Both the position numbers and the translations under genes were made by a program. A DNA stretch of 46,606 bases from Candidatus Woesearchaeota archaeon (GTDB taxonomy: Archaea; Nanobdellota; Nanobdellia; Woesearchaeales; JAGVYF01), in the NCBI GenBank assembly GCA_018303425.1, contig JAGVYF010000034.1, positions 1 through 46,606 of the forward strand, given 5' to 3'. This document shows positions 15,824-24,320 of the stretch, piece by piece (positions within the stretch are counted from its first letter, which is position 1; each line of letters starts with the position of its first letter). The notes under the pieces were generated by a model. It saw only the letters and a program-made list of their open reading frames with translations. It had not been told where the DNA came from and made no database searches.

Positions 15824-16414
15824 CTATGCAAACCTCATCCCATCAAAATTAAGTTCACATTGGTATCCTTTGTCTCTAACATCTTGAACTTGGCCCATCA
15901 ACGAAGTAAAATGCAAAAATTTGTGGCTTTCATAACCAAAGGATGCCTGATATACTATTTCTGTTTTAGAATTGGCCAATTTTGAAACTTTTAAATGGTT
16001 CAAATCAGTTCTATATTTGACAAAGATTAAATCCTCTTTTGATATTCGTTCAATTACACCTGAATAACCTTCATTATTCAAGAGGTTTACTTTATCGCCG
16101 ATTAATTCAATTTGACCGTTCACAAGCATTTGCAATGCTAAAGGATAAAGTTTATGCTCTACTTCAAAGCCGACATTTTTAAATTCTTCCAAACTTCCGT
16201 ATTCAGGTTTAATTTGAATTGGCGCTTGTAAAATTATTGGGCCCGTGTTATTTAAAGATTCAACAAAATACACAGTTGCGCAAGTTGCATTTAATTTATT
16301 TAACCACGCCCATTCATAAGCATTTAACCCCTGATATTTTCTTGTATCGGCCGGGAATAAATCTACTATTTTATTATTGTACAAATTAAAAAATTCAGGT
16401 GTCAATTTTCTCAC
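15824..16414 (-). CDS. purN: Formyltransferase PurN-like protein, C-terminal part after a frameshift
   Basis: This frame holds the second half of a glycinamide ribonucleotide transformylase: GYVRKLTPEFFNLY just upstream of and across the nominal start, then LFPADTRKYQGLNAYEWAW and TGPIILQAPI (family forms: GYMRxLSPEF, PSLLPxFxGxHAxxxA, DTGPIIxQ). The PSLLP segment is divergent. About 90 extra residues follow the normal end of the family. The frame is open upstream of 16414 through IDLIVLVGYV, which belongs to the gene, so the real protein starts in the frame at 16740. Confidence 0.7.
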   Translation of the reverse strand: MRKLTPEFFNLYNNKIVDLFPADTRKYQGLNAYEWAWLNKLNATCATVYFVESLNNTGPIILQAPIQIKPEYGSLEEFKNVGFEVEHKLYPLALQMLVNGQIELIGDKVNLLNNEGYSGVIERISKEDLIFVKYRTDLNHLKVSKLANSKTEIVYQASFGYESHKFLHFTSLMGQVQDVRDKGYQCELNFDGMRFA

Positions 16415-16431
16415 ATACCCTACAAGAACAA

Positions 16432-16740
16432 TTAAATCAATTTTAGAACTTGTAAAATATCAGATTCATCTGATAACCTTCTTTCTCCGGCAATTAAACT
16501 TAATAAATTTTGCTGCAAGACTGAATTTTTGGAAGAGATTGCTTGATTTTGGTTTGATTCACTTACTTTGTCAATTGCCTCACTATTAACATCATCACTT
16601 GCCCCACTATTAGCATCATCACTTATAATAATAGGGACATCTGCATTTATTCTATCTTCAAGACAAGCCTTAATGATTAATCTAGCATTACTCTGGTTTC
16701 CAGATGTTAAAATTCCTAATTTTAGCTTATCACTCATCAA
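16432..16740 (-). CDS. purN: Formyltransferase PurN-like protein, N-terminal part before a frameshift
   Basis: MMSDKLKLGILTSGNQSNARLIIKACLE is the PurN opening (GxLxSGxGSNxxxI), where the phosphate-binding SGxGSN has become SGNQSN. After IISDD comes an unusual Asp/Ser/Asn-rich insert with a near-repeat (SDDANSGASDDVNS), then helices to SDILQVLK. The frame stops at 16432-16434, but one extra base near the A-run at 16441-16444 would lead into IDLIVLVGYVRKLTPEF. The single-base break may be error or mutation. Joined, the protein would have about 300 residues, long for PurN (about 200). Confidence 0.65.
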   Translation of the reverse strand: MMSDKLKLGILTSGNQSNARLIIKACLEDRINADVPIIISDDANSGASDDVNSEAIDKVSESNQNQAISSKNSVLQQNLLSLIAGERRLSDESDILQVLKLI

Positions 16741-16934
16741 TATTCACTAAACTATAATATTTTTTTCAATTTTCCTTAATATTTATCCATTTATTACTCA
16801 CAGAGTCTAACCCGTAGCTTGCAATGATTCAGCGAATAATAACCAAAAATAGGTTTTGAAAAATCACCGAATACCCCCTAACTTACTGCGGAGCAACCAA
16901 CGGAAGCGAGGAGTAAGCGATTTTAGGATTTCAC
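16741..16934. other. Intergenic stretch with a hairpin
   Basis: Between the two purine genes lies a stem CTTACT / AGTAAG enclosing 24 GC-rich bases (about 16882-16917), much richer in G and C than its surroundings. No gene is seen. It could be a structured RNA or leader element for purN on the minus strand. Confidence 0.3.
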
Positions 16935-17561
16935 TCATTTTTCGGTATTCAGGCTCCAATAATCTGCAACATATTTAACTGCTTTTATTGCAAGCATTTC
17001 TTTAGATTTACTGTTTAATTCGCCATAACCTAGTTTTAGTTCGTCAATTATCATTGAGTAATCCTTATGATCAACAACAACAATAACTTTTTTATAATTC
17101 ATAACAGAGCCCATTATCATTGCAGGACCGCCAATATCAAAATTTTCAATAAATTCTTCCAATGTATCATGATTTACCGATGTTTGTGTAAGTAGAGAAA
17201 AGTTACAAACAACTAAATCAATTGGAACTATTCCATTTATTTTAGCTTCTTCAGCGTCAATATTTTTCAGATATGATATTCCGCCATGAATTTGGGGGTG
17301 CAGGGTCTTTACTCTCCCCATTAACATTTCGCCCAAATCCGTAAAGTCATAAACATTAATAATCTGATCTTGTTTATATTTATCTCCCTGTATCCAATGA
17401 TTCTCTTCAAAATGCTTTTCAGTGCCAACAATCTCTCTAATTGCTTTTTCAGTATCACCAAATGAAATAATTTCAATATAGGGATTGATTATGAATAAGC
17501 CATGTATTAAACAATCTAATCCTTGTTTCTCTGAAACTGATATTAATGCCCGTTCTATCAT
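16935..17561 (-). CDS. IMP cyclohydrolase domain of PurH, stand-alone
   Basis: A 208-residue protein matching only the N-terminal (methylglyoxal-synthase-like, IMP cyclohydrolase) domain of PurH: RALISVSEKQGL, EIISFGDTEKAI, FTDLGEMLMGRVKTLHPQIHGGI, PIDLVVCNFSLL and NFDIGGPAMI. It closes the purine ring from FAICAR to IMP. The AICAR transformylase domain is absent, so another enzyme (for example PurP) would be needed elsewhere (inference). Archaea more often use the unrelated PurO, so this looks acquired from bacteria. It lies upstream of purN in the same direction. Confidence 0.85.
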   Translation of the reverse strand: MIERALISVSEKQGLDCLIHGLFIINPYIEIISFGDTEKAIREIVGTEKHFEENHWIQGDKYKQDQIINVYDFTDLGEMLMGRVKTLHPQIHGGISYLKNIDAEEAKINGIVPIDLVVCNFSLLTQTSVNHDTLEEFIENFDIGGPAMIMGSVMNYKKVIVVVDHKDYSMIIDELKLGYGELNSKSKEMLAIKAVKYVADYWSLNTEK

Positions 17562-17763
17562 TTATTTATCACTTTCCAAAATTTTTATCAAGTTTTAATT
17601 TATTCCGTTTTAAAATATAATCAAACCTGACTTAGTTTAAAGTTTATTTAAAGTTTTGTATAATGTAAACAAATAATGCCGTTTACATCAAATAATTTTC
17701 ATGCTGGTAAATACTGGCAAAAATTAGGGCAGTTTTATATATTAATAACCACTCATTCTTTAT

Positions 17764-19671
17764 ATGAAATATAAGGATTTAACTGAATATTACCAAAAAA
17801 TAGAAGCTGCTTCTAAACGGCTTGATAAAACGTATATCCTTGCGCAATTATTAAAAAAAGCGCCAAACTCTGAACTTGAAACCATTGTGTTGCTTATGCA
17901 AGGAAAAATTTTTCCACAGTATGATGAACGCAAAATTGGAGTTGCAACAAAAATGGCTGTAAAAGCTATAATGGTAGCAACGGGATTAGACGAAACTCAA
18001 ATTGAAAAAGAATGGAAAAACCGGGGAGATTTAGGCGAAACTGCTGAAGAACTTTGTAAAAATAAAAAACAGCAAACATTCTTTTCTCAACCATTAACAA
18101 TACGGAAAGTGTTTGAAAATCTTAAAAAACTTGCTGAACTTGAAGGCCCAGGTTCTTCAGATATGAAAATCAAATTATTAGCTGAACTGCTTGGTAATGC
18201 CTCATCAATTGAAGCTAAATATATAATTAGAACAGTTCTGGAAGATTTACGCGTTGGTGTAAAGGAAGGAGTGTTAAAAGATGCAATTGTTTGGGCATAT
18301 TATCCGCCAGTTGCACCCATATTTGTAAAATGCAATAATTGCGGTAAAGTAATGCCGCATATTGATAAATGTCTTGAGTGTTCTGCGAACATTGACCTGA
18401 AAGAAGAAATTAAAATTTCTGGAAAAATACTTAAAGCATCCTCTTTAGAAGATGTTGAAAAAGTTAAAAATTTGCAAGAATATTCTTTTATAGTTGCTAA
18501 AGATGAAAAGGCCGGTAGAGAGATATATAACTGGCTTAACGAAAAAGTTGAACAGGCAATTGAACTTACTAATGATTATGGAGTTGTTGCATCAAGGTGT
18601 AAAGCCGGCAGTCTGGATTATTTAATGAAAATAGGTTTAGTGCCCGGAACCCCCCTAAAAGCGATGTTATTCCCAAAAGCTAAAGATATGAAAGATGCAA
18701 TGAAACAAGCAGGTAAACCTGCGGCAATTGAGCACAAATACGATGGATTTAGAATTCAAGTGCATCGCAATGGCAACGATATAAAATTATTCACTAGAAA
18801 ATTGGAAGATGTAACTATACAGTTTCCAGACGTTGTCGAAGTAGTTAAAACACATGTTAAATCGCATGATTTTATTTTAGACGGAGAAATTGTAAGTATT
18901 GACCCTAAAACCAACATGAAATTGTCTTTTCAGCACATTTCGCAAAGAATAAAAAGAAAACATAACATTGCAGAAATGATTAAAAAGTTGCCAGTTGAAC
19001 TTTATGTATTTGACGTTATGGAACTTGACGGAGAAAATTATCTTAAAAAATCGTTCAAAGAACGGAGAAATTCCCTGGAACTAATAATTAAACCTGTTAA
19101 ATATCAAATTTATCTTGCTGAACAGATTGTTACTGATGACATTGATGAGGCTAACAAATTTTATCAGCAAGCATTAAGAGAAGGTCATGAAGGAGTAATG
19201 GTAAAAAGATTAGATGCGCCATATAAGCCAGGTTCAAGAATCGGCCATGCATTTAAAGTTAAACCTGTAATGGAATCACTTGACTTGATTATTATAGGGG
19301 CTACATGGGGCGAGGGTAAACGAGGTGAATGGTTATCATCATTTGATCTAGCTTGTCGTTCAGGGAATGTATTTTTAGAGATAGGTAAAGTTGGAACCGG
19401 CATAAAAGAAAAAAGTGAGGAGGGGCTTTCATTTATAGAACTAACTAAATTGTTAAAACCGCTAATCCGTGAAGATCAAGGCAAGCATATAATGGTTGAA
19501 CCACAAATAATTATAGAAGTCAATTTTGAAGAAATCCAAAAATCATCAACATATAGCTCTGGATTTGCATTAAGATTTCCTAGAGTCATTAGGATGAGGC
19601 CAGATAAACCGGTTGAAGACGTTTCTAGCATTAAACAAGTTGAAAGATTGTTCAGAGATCAGAGGAGTTAA
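17764..19671 (+). CDS. lig: ATP-dependent DNA ligase with inserted zinc knuckle
   Basis: A 635-residue replicative DNA ligase of the archaeal/eukaryotic type. The nucleotidyl-lysine is Lys325 in EHKYDGFRIQ (motif I). DFILDGEIVSID (motif III), EGVMVKRLDAPYKPG (motif IV) and FKVKP (motif V) follow, with an OB-fold and the C-terminal LRFPRVIRMRPDK. The N-terminal DNA-binding domain contains Cys190-x2-Cys193-x9-Cys203-x2-Cys206, a zinc ribbon not found in the best-known archaeal ligases and accounting for part of the extra length. The start has a TATA region at suitable distance. Confidence 0.95.
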   Translation: MKYKDLTEYYQKIEAASKRLDKTYILAQLLKKAPNSELETIVLLMQGKIFPQYDERKIGVATKMAVKAIMVATGLDETQIEKEWKNRGDLGETAEELCKNKKQQTFFSQPLTIRKVFENLKKLAELEGPGSSDMKIKLLAELLGNASSIEAKYIIRTVLEDLRVGVKEGVLKDAIVWAYYPPVAPIFVKCNNCGKVMPHIDKCLECSANIDLKEEIKISGKILKASSLEDVEKVKNLQEYSFIVAKDEKAGREIYNWLNEKVEQAIELTNDYGVVASRCKAGSLDYLMKIGLVPGTPLKAMLFPKAKDMKDAMKQAGKPAAIEHKYDGFRIQVHRNGNDIKLFTRKLEDVTIQFPDVVEVVKTHVKSHDFILDGEIVSIDPKTNMKLSFQHISQRIKRKHNIAEMIKKLPVELYVFDVMELDGENYLKKSFKERRNSLELIIKPVKYQIYLAEQIVTDDIDEANKFYQQALREGHEGVMVKRLDAPYKPGSRIGHAFKVKPVMESLDLIIIGATWGEGKRGEWLSSFDLACRSGNVFLEIGKVGTGIKEKSEEGLSFIELTKLLKPLIREDQGKHIMVEPQIIIEVNFEEIQKSSTYSSGFALRFPRVIRMRPDKPVEDVSSIKQVERLFRDQRS

Positions 19672-19839
19672 TATAAAATTTAATAAAAATCCCAATCACA
19701 GCAAGCTGTAGTATTTTTAAACTTCACGTGTTTAAGCAATTATCATAGTATACGCGGAGATTAAACTACTGAAATAATAAATTAGTTAGATAATTAACAT
19801 GAGTTAATCTATATAAGTATCCCACACCTTCTTTTAAAC
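19672..19839. other. Intergenic stretch, promoter of 19840
   Basis: It carries a probable long-range pairing (GTAGT at 19708 against ACTAC near 19765) and the sequence TTAAACTTCACGTGTTTAAG (19716-19735). The last 40 bases hold a TATA-like CTATATAAGTA at 19810-19820, about 25 bases before ATG 19840. Nothing else is recognised. Confidence 0.35.
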
Positions 19840-20223
19840 ATGGCTAAAACCAATGATTTGAGTGAATTGGTTGTAAATGAAGATTTTACTATTGATGGAG
19901 TGATTTCTGAGATTTATTGTACTGAAAAAGGTATTTTTCCAAAGTTAACATTAAAAGTAACCCCTAAAAAGAATATAGTTGTTAAGACTTTATCTTTTGA
20001 AGGATACTCTCCAGTCGAAACAGGTGATCGCGTGTCTGCAAAAATTGCGAGATATGATAAAATTAAACGGTTAAATGTACCCTGGAGCGGATATAGTTAT
20101 CATGAAAGAAATTTTAATAAAGAAGAATCAGCAATTGAATTAATAATTAAAGCAGAGGATGGTTCAGCTCTGCGAATCGATAGATCTTGGAATTATAATA
20201 ATTTTTTAAAAAAAAGCGGTTAA
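19840..20223 (+). CDS. Hypothetical 127-residue protein, possible OB-fold
   Basis: A soluble protein with alternating beta strands and loops: FTIDGVISEIYCTEKGIFPKLTLKVTP, then SFEGYSPVETGDRVSAKIARYD, a pattern reminiscent of OB-fold proteins (V..GD.V.A.I). No catalytic or metal motif is visible. It stands alone between ligase and a converging gene, with its own leaderless promoter. Confidence 0.6.
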   Translation: MAKTNDLSELVVNEDFTIDGVISEIYCTEKGIFPKLTLKVTPKKNIVVKTLSFEGYSPVETGDRVSAKIARYDKIKRLNVPWSGYSYHERNFNKEESAIELIIKAEDGSALRIDRSWNYNNFLKKSG

Positions 20224-20234
20224 TCATTTTTTAT

Positions 20235-20921
20235 TTAATCAATTGCTTTAATGCAAAGTTCGCATTTTTTAAATCCTTTTAGCTCGGCATCTTCAATCGT
20301 ATCAATCCAAATTAGGTTTTTAATATTAATTTTCTTTGCCCAATTGCATTTGGGTGAATGAAACTTTTCCCCTGTTTTAGATGCCATATATCGGGAAGGA
20401 TTAAATGTCTTTTTAATACTTCTAAGTTTAGATTTAATAATTTGTGAAACAACTTCTTTCTCATTTTCTGCAGTTTTTTCTATAGAGGGTTCTTCAAGAA
20501 TAATTTCTTTAATTGGTTCTTCCTTTTTATCATTTAAAAGATCAGTTATACCTGTAAGGTCTAAAGGAAATTGTATACGCCTAATTTTTTTCTTGATAGT
20601 GTATAAGGCTGAAACAATAATGCCAATTGATGATAATAATATTGCAAAAATGAACGATATTGGTTTATAAGCCATTATTGATGGCATTAAGGCTAAATTT
20701 AATAAATTTAACGAGTATAACAAAGTTAAAGCGGCATATGCATTTTTTTTTGATTTATACCCCGCAACAATTGCAGCCATCATAGCATACCATATAATTA
20801 CAAAAGTTCCTATTCTAATAAACTTTTCAAGACTAGATAAACCAAAAACTATTCTTATAGTAAATATCGCCGTAAAAACTAATAATGTTAAGTGCGCAAG
20901 CAAGCTTCTACCTTTTACCAT
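20235..20921 (-). CDS. Membrane protein with C-terminal Ada-like zinc motif
   Basis: A 228-residue protein: four membrane helices (about 8-26, 34-54, 58-80, 84-108), a charged linker, then YMASKTGEKFHSPKCNWAKK...FKKCELC (about 178-225). That last block is the Ada-type Cys4-like module, in which a His/Cys pair and a CxxC bind zinc, often seen as a tail on membrane or nuclease proteins. The function is unknown; it may sense or bind at the cytoplasmic face. It converges on the gene at 19840. Confidence 0.65.
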   Translation of the reverse strand: MVKGRSLLAHLTLLVFTAIFTIRIVFGLSSLEKFIRIGTFVIIWYAMMAAIVAGYKSKKNAYAALTLLYSLNLLNLALMPSIMAYKPISFIFAILLSSIGIIVSALYTIKKKIRRIQFPLDLTGITDLLNDKKEEPIKEIILEEPSIEKTAENEKEVVSQIIKSKLRSIKKTFNPSRYMASKTGEKFHSPKCNWAKKINIKNLIWIDTIEDAELKGFKKCELCIKAID

Positions 20922-21208
20922 GATTAAAAAAAAAATAATTCTGTTTATATTGATTTATGTGCTGTAAATTAGCTTTCAAGGTAATCAAATAATGATTTAA
21001 TGAAATCAAAATTAGTTCAGAGACATAGAAGTAAAAGGGCGGTATCATTGCTAATAATTACAAAGAACATTTACTAATGGCGTAACTTACTTTACGCGCA
21101 ATTTGTTATCAATAGATTAAGCAGACAAGTATACTTTGAATTAAACACAATATTAATTAGATACTTGATATTAGACACAATATGAATTAGATACAATAAA
21201 CAAATAAT
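20922..21208. repeat. Intergenic stretch with a 20-bp direct repeat and a hairpin
   Basis: ACACAATAT(T/G)AATTAGATAC occurs at 21145-21164 and 21175-21194, a 30-base period with one mismatch. Upstream, GCGTAA and TTACGC form a small hairpin near 21083-21101. The repeats lie just downstream of the aIF1A stop. No gene is seen. Confidence 0.5.
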
Positions 21209-21559
21209 TTAGAATTCTTCTTCTTGCTCAAGCTCTTTAAGAAAACCGCGTTTTTTAATCAAATCTACTTGGTTTCTACGATACTTATAGATTACATCGC
21301 CCCTTTCATCGCCGCCAAGTTCCCATGGTTCAACAAGCACTAAATCTGCTTCCCTGACCCATAAACTCTTTTTTAGCCTCCCTGGAATTCGGCAAAGTCT
21401 GGTTTTACCATCTAAACATCTTACAGACACCCTGCTCCCGCCAAGCCTTTGATCAACAATTCCAAAAACTTCTTTATTCCGCGGTAATTTGATTCTTCTA
21501 AACTCTTCTTCAGGCGATAATTCTTCAGTATGAGCATTATTTTTTTTAATATATGACAT
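21209..21559 (-). CDS. eif1A: Translation initiation factor aIF1A
   Basis: A 116-residue S1/OB-fold initiation factor. The core EVFGIVDQRLGGSRVSVRCLDGKTRLCRIPGRL...VREADLVLVEPWE is characteristic of archaeal and eukaryotic IF1A. It binds the A site of the small subunit during start selection. The C-terminal tail is acidic (ELEQEEEF). TATA-like sequence at about 21575-21590 on the minus strand supports the start. Confidence 0.95.
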   Translation of the reverse strand: MSYIKKNNAHTEELSPEEEFRRIKLPRNKEVFGIVDQRLGGSRVSVRCLDGKTRLCRIPGRLKKSLWVREADLVLVEPWELGGDERGDVIYKYRRNQVDLIKKRGFLKELEQEEEF

Positions 21560-21612
21560 AATATAGGTTAAAAAGTAAATATTTATATACCTTTCTATTA
21601 ATAATAATATAA

Positions 21613-22164
21613 ATGATTAAAAATGAAAGAGGCAATAATAAAGCAAACTTCACAAAAAAATTAAATTTGCCAAAAAAAGATATAATTTTAATGCCGGCTT
21701 CCTATTGGAAAAGGACTTTTGCTTTTTTAATTGACTTTTTAATTATTGATTTAATTATAATTTCGCCTTTTAAAAAAATTTTAAATAGTTTAATTTTACC
21801 AAACATTAACCCCTCTTCAATAAACTTAATTTTTGAGTCCAATCCTGACTTATTGTCCCAAATTTCGACATTAATTATTATTGTCTCCATTTTATCAATA
21901 ATGTATTTTTCAATTTTACAATTAAAACTCAGACAAACTTTGGGAATGATGTTATTTAATCTTTGGATATATAGTGATAATAAAGAAATAAGCATATTTA
22001 AATTAATTTTAAGCAATATTACTTTCATGCCAATTTTTCCATTTATATTATTATGGATAATCGATCCAATCTTCTTGATATTTTCAGCTTCAAAACAAAG
22101 ATTAATGCAAAAATTGGCTGGCGTATATGTTGTTGAAGAAATAACATCGGGGTTTTACCAATGA
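21613..22164 (+). CDS. RDD family membrane protein
   Basis: A 183-residue protein with a short basic cytoplasmic start and three or four membrane helices. ASYWKRTFAFLIDFLIIDL carries the RDD signature (Arg, Asp in the first helix), with LRQTLGMMLFNLWI and the final KQRLMQKLAGVYVV typical of the family. The role of RDD proteins is uncertain; some move ions or solutes. It overlaps the sppA start by four bases, implying coupled translation. Confidence 0.8.
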   Translation: MIKNERGNNKANFTKKLNLPKKDIILMPASYWKRTFAFLIDFLIIDLIIISPFKKILNSLILPNINPSSINLIFESNPDLLSQISTLIIIVSILSIMYFSILQLKLRQTLGMMLFNLWIYSDNKEISIFKLILSNITFMPIFPFILLWIIDPIFLIFSASKQRLMQKLAGVYVVEEITSGFYQ

Positions 22165-23105
22165 ATAGCAATATTAAAATAAATTCGGGTAATAAATGGA
22201 TATTTTTGACATTGTTCTTAGCTTTATTGGCAATATTCAGTAATATCGGCGCATGGTTTATTAGCAAAGATTTATCCGGAGGTTATAATGTTGATGGAAA
22301 TATTGCAGTTATCCCTTTATCAGGTTTAATTTTAACAGAGCCATCTAATTCTTTTTTAGGTGATGAAGTAACAGCATCAAATGACGTGCTTAAATACATT
22401 GATATGGCAAATAAAAATTCAAATATTAAAGCAATATTATTTGAAATTAACAGCCCGGGCGGATCACCTGTTGCTTCAAAAGAAATTGCTGATGCTATAC
22501 AACGAAGTAAAAAAAAGACTTATTCTTTGATCAGGGATGTTGGTACATCTGGAGCTTATTGGATTGCATCTGCAACAAACAAAATTATTGCAAATGAGAT
22601 GTCAATTACCGGTTCAATTGGTGTTATATCATCATATATAGACTTTTCAGGCTTATTAAATAATTATAATGTAACATATAACCGATTAGTTGCAGGAAAA
22701 TACAAAGATGTGGGAAGCCCATTCAAAAAATTAGAATACGATGAAAAATTATTAATTGAAAAACAATTAACTTTAATACACGGTTATTTTATTTCAGCTG
22801 TTGCAAAAAATCGAAACTTGTCCGAATCTGAAGTCAGGAATATTGCTACCGGCATGTATTTTATAGGTGTTGAAGCCAAAAAACTCGGATTAATAGATGT
22901 GTTGGGTGATAAATATACGCTCGAGAAATTATTAAAAGAAGAGTTAAATGTTTCATCTATAAGTTATAATTATTATAGTAAATCAAAATCAATATTTGAC
23001 ATTTTTTCTAAAACATTTGCTGAACAGTCTTTTTATATTGGAAAAGGGATAGGTTCTCAGTTTGCGCATGAAAGTTTGTACAGTGATTCTATTGTAAGAA
23101 CATAA
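22161..23105 (+). CDS. sppA: Signal peptide peptidase SppA
   Basis: A 314-residue membrane-anchored serine protease (anchor about 13-34). It has the ClpP/SppA fold: FEINSPGGSPVASKEIADAI, the nucleophile Ser130 in DVGTSGAYWIAS, MSITGSIGV and the general-base Lys182 in GKYKDVGSP. It is the short single-domain form usual in archaea and Gram-positive bacteria. It degrades leftover signal peptides in the membrane. It is coupled to the RDD gene, a pairing that suggests membrane maintenance. Confidence 0.92.
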   Translation: MNSNIKINSGNKWIFLTLFLALLAIFSNIGAWFISKDLSGGYNVDGNIAVIPLSGLILTEPSNSFLGDEVTASNDVLKYIDMANKNSNIKAILFEINSPGGSPVASKEIADAIQRSKKKTYSLIRDVGTSGAYWIASATNKIIANEMSITGSIGVISSYIDFSGLLNNYNVTYNRLVAGKYKDVGSPFKKLEYDEKLLIEKQLTLIHGYFISAVAKNRNLSESEVRNIATGMYFIGVEAKKLGLIDVLGDKYTLEKLLKEELNVSSISYNYYSKSKSIFDIFSKTFAEQSFYIGKGIGSQFAHESLYSDSIVRT

Positions 23106-23212
23106 ATATGCAATGATGAAAATCTCATATAACTAATTTTGTTTTCATTAAAATTTAATTCCTTAAAAGAAATAAATAAAAAAAGAAAAAAGATTTGAAG
23201 ATTGTAATTAAT

Positions 23213-23398
23213 TTATCTTCTTCTGGTAACTTTTCTTGCTGACTTTCTTACAACTTTTCTTTTAACTACTCTTTTAGCTGCTTTCCTTCTTTGACCCCCT
23301 CTAGCCATTTTTGCTCTAGAGATGTCTCCTTGCCTATCAACAAAGTAAAGGTATCCTGATTCTTTTTTTACGCCTACTTTTGCTACTTTTTGAGCCAT
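23213..23398 (-). CDS. Small basic protein, probable nucleic-acid binder
   Basis: Sixty-one residues with a conserved-looking head VGVKKESGYLYFVDRQGDISRAKMARGG and a Lys/Arg-rich tail with repeats (KRVVKRKVVRKSARKVTRRR). Similar short proteins are common in DPANN genomes (recalled). The basic tail suggests DNA or RNA binding, as for a small chromatin protein. It has its own promoter, and GGAGGCAAAC precedes the start. Confidence 0.65.
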   Translation of the reverse strand: MAQKVAKVGVKKESGYLYFVDRQGDISRAKMARGGQRRKAAKRVVKRKVVRKSARKVTRRR

Positions 23399-23562
23399 TT
23401 TAGTTTGCCTCCATAATATATTAATGAGTGGTAATATACCCCTATGAGAATTTTATGTTCTCCTGATTATATAGTCCAAACTCATATTTAAATGTTTCCC
23501 TTTTTCCCGTCGGACATCCGTCGGAGAATGTAGTAACTGCCAAGTAGAACTAAATATCGCCA
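23399..23562. other. Intergenic stretch with a short GC-rich direct repeat
   Basis: The octamer CCGTCGGA occurs twice 11 bases apart (23508-23526), rare for this AT-rich DNA. A TATA-like ATATTTAAAT (about 23485-23494) serves the minus-strand gene at 23398. No gene is seen. Confidence 0.3.
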
Positions 23563-24222
23563 CTAAATCTCGTTAATATTTATTAACACTTTTTCTGTCC
23601 GTTTCACGTCGTCAAATCCAATTCTCGGACACATCGTGTTAACCCAGCATTCAATGAACGGAAAATTTTCAAGCTCTTCAAAATTAAGTGTATTCGTAAT
23701 AAATATATAAGCATTTTTTCCGTCTGAAATTAAAGTTTGTTTAAGCGCTTCGGCTTTTTTCAGATGGTGCTGTCCAGGTTTAGTTGAGACTATAATCCCA
23801 ATATTTTCGCTGACTTTATACTTTAAGATAGCTCCATTCTGTCGATTTTTCAGAAGTTTAACATCTTGTTCATCAAGTTTATGGGTCTGTTGCGTAAACG
23901 GATTAAATGAAAATACGGGCTTATTTTGTTTTAATAACAATGCTTTAGGATGAAATTCCCCAGTCCCAATATATAAAAATAATTCTGTATCTTCTTGTTT
24001 ATTCATAGAACAGCCAAGAACCTGTCCGGGATATTTTGAATGTTCTCCTTTAAAAAATAAAACTCGTTTGTTCGCGTGTTCTAATTGTAGTTTTATTTCT
24101 TCCAGCGAATCAAGAAACTGGATAGTTGTAACTAATGTTACGGTATTTGGCAACAGATTAATCAGACTTTTCGGTAGCCTGAATCTCTCAGTATACCTTG
24201 CTTCTATGAAAAGTGTTTCCAT
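23563..24222 (-). CDS. dph2: Diphthamide biosynthesis protein Dph2, short form
   Basis: About 219 residues beginning METLFIEARYTERFRLPKSL. It has Dph2 landmarks: VTTIQFLDSLEEIKLQLE, YPGQVLGCSMN (second cluster Cys), YIGTGEFHPKALLL, STKPGQ, and ECWVNTMCPRIGFDD (third Cys). Dph2 makes the 3-amino-3-carboxypropyl radical on the EF-2 histidine using a 4Fe-4S cluster. The usual N-terminal domain with the first Cys is absent, so it is about 100 residues shorter than typical archaeal Dph2. The longer frame from 24363 is rejected: its extra 47 residues overlap repeat copy D, and a TATA box lies just upstream of 24222. Dph5 is at 34.9 kb. Confidence 0.85.
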   Translation of the reverse strand: METLFIEARYTERFRLPKSLINLLPNTVTLVTTIQFLDSLEEIKLQLEHANKRVLFFKGEHSKYPGQVLGCSMNKQEDTELFLYIGTGEFHPKALLLKQNKPVFSFNPFTQQTHKLDEQDVKLLKNRQNGAILKYKVSENIGIIVSTKPGQHHLKKAEALKQTLISDGKNAYIFITNTLNFEELENFPFIECWVNTMCPRIGFDDVKRTEKVLININEI

Positions 24223-24320
24223 AATTTGTATTTTGGAAGGTTTATTTATAAAAGCTATGGTAAAATACAGGGAATGGACTAAACCAACGAAACAGTTCTT
24301 GTCCAGAAAGTCAATTGTCT

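Noticed and set aside
676-16740. Programmed ribosomal frameshifting as the reason for the broken genes
   Set aside because: The four shifts differ in sign and lack a common slippery sequence or downstream structure; error or mutation is simpler.
21145-21194. Possible CRISPR remnant (20-base repeat, 30-base period)
   Set aside because: Only two units with a 10-base spacer and no cas genes nearby.
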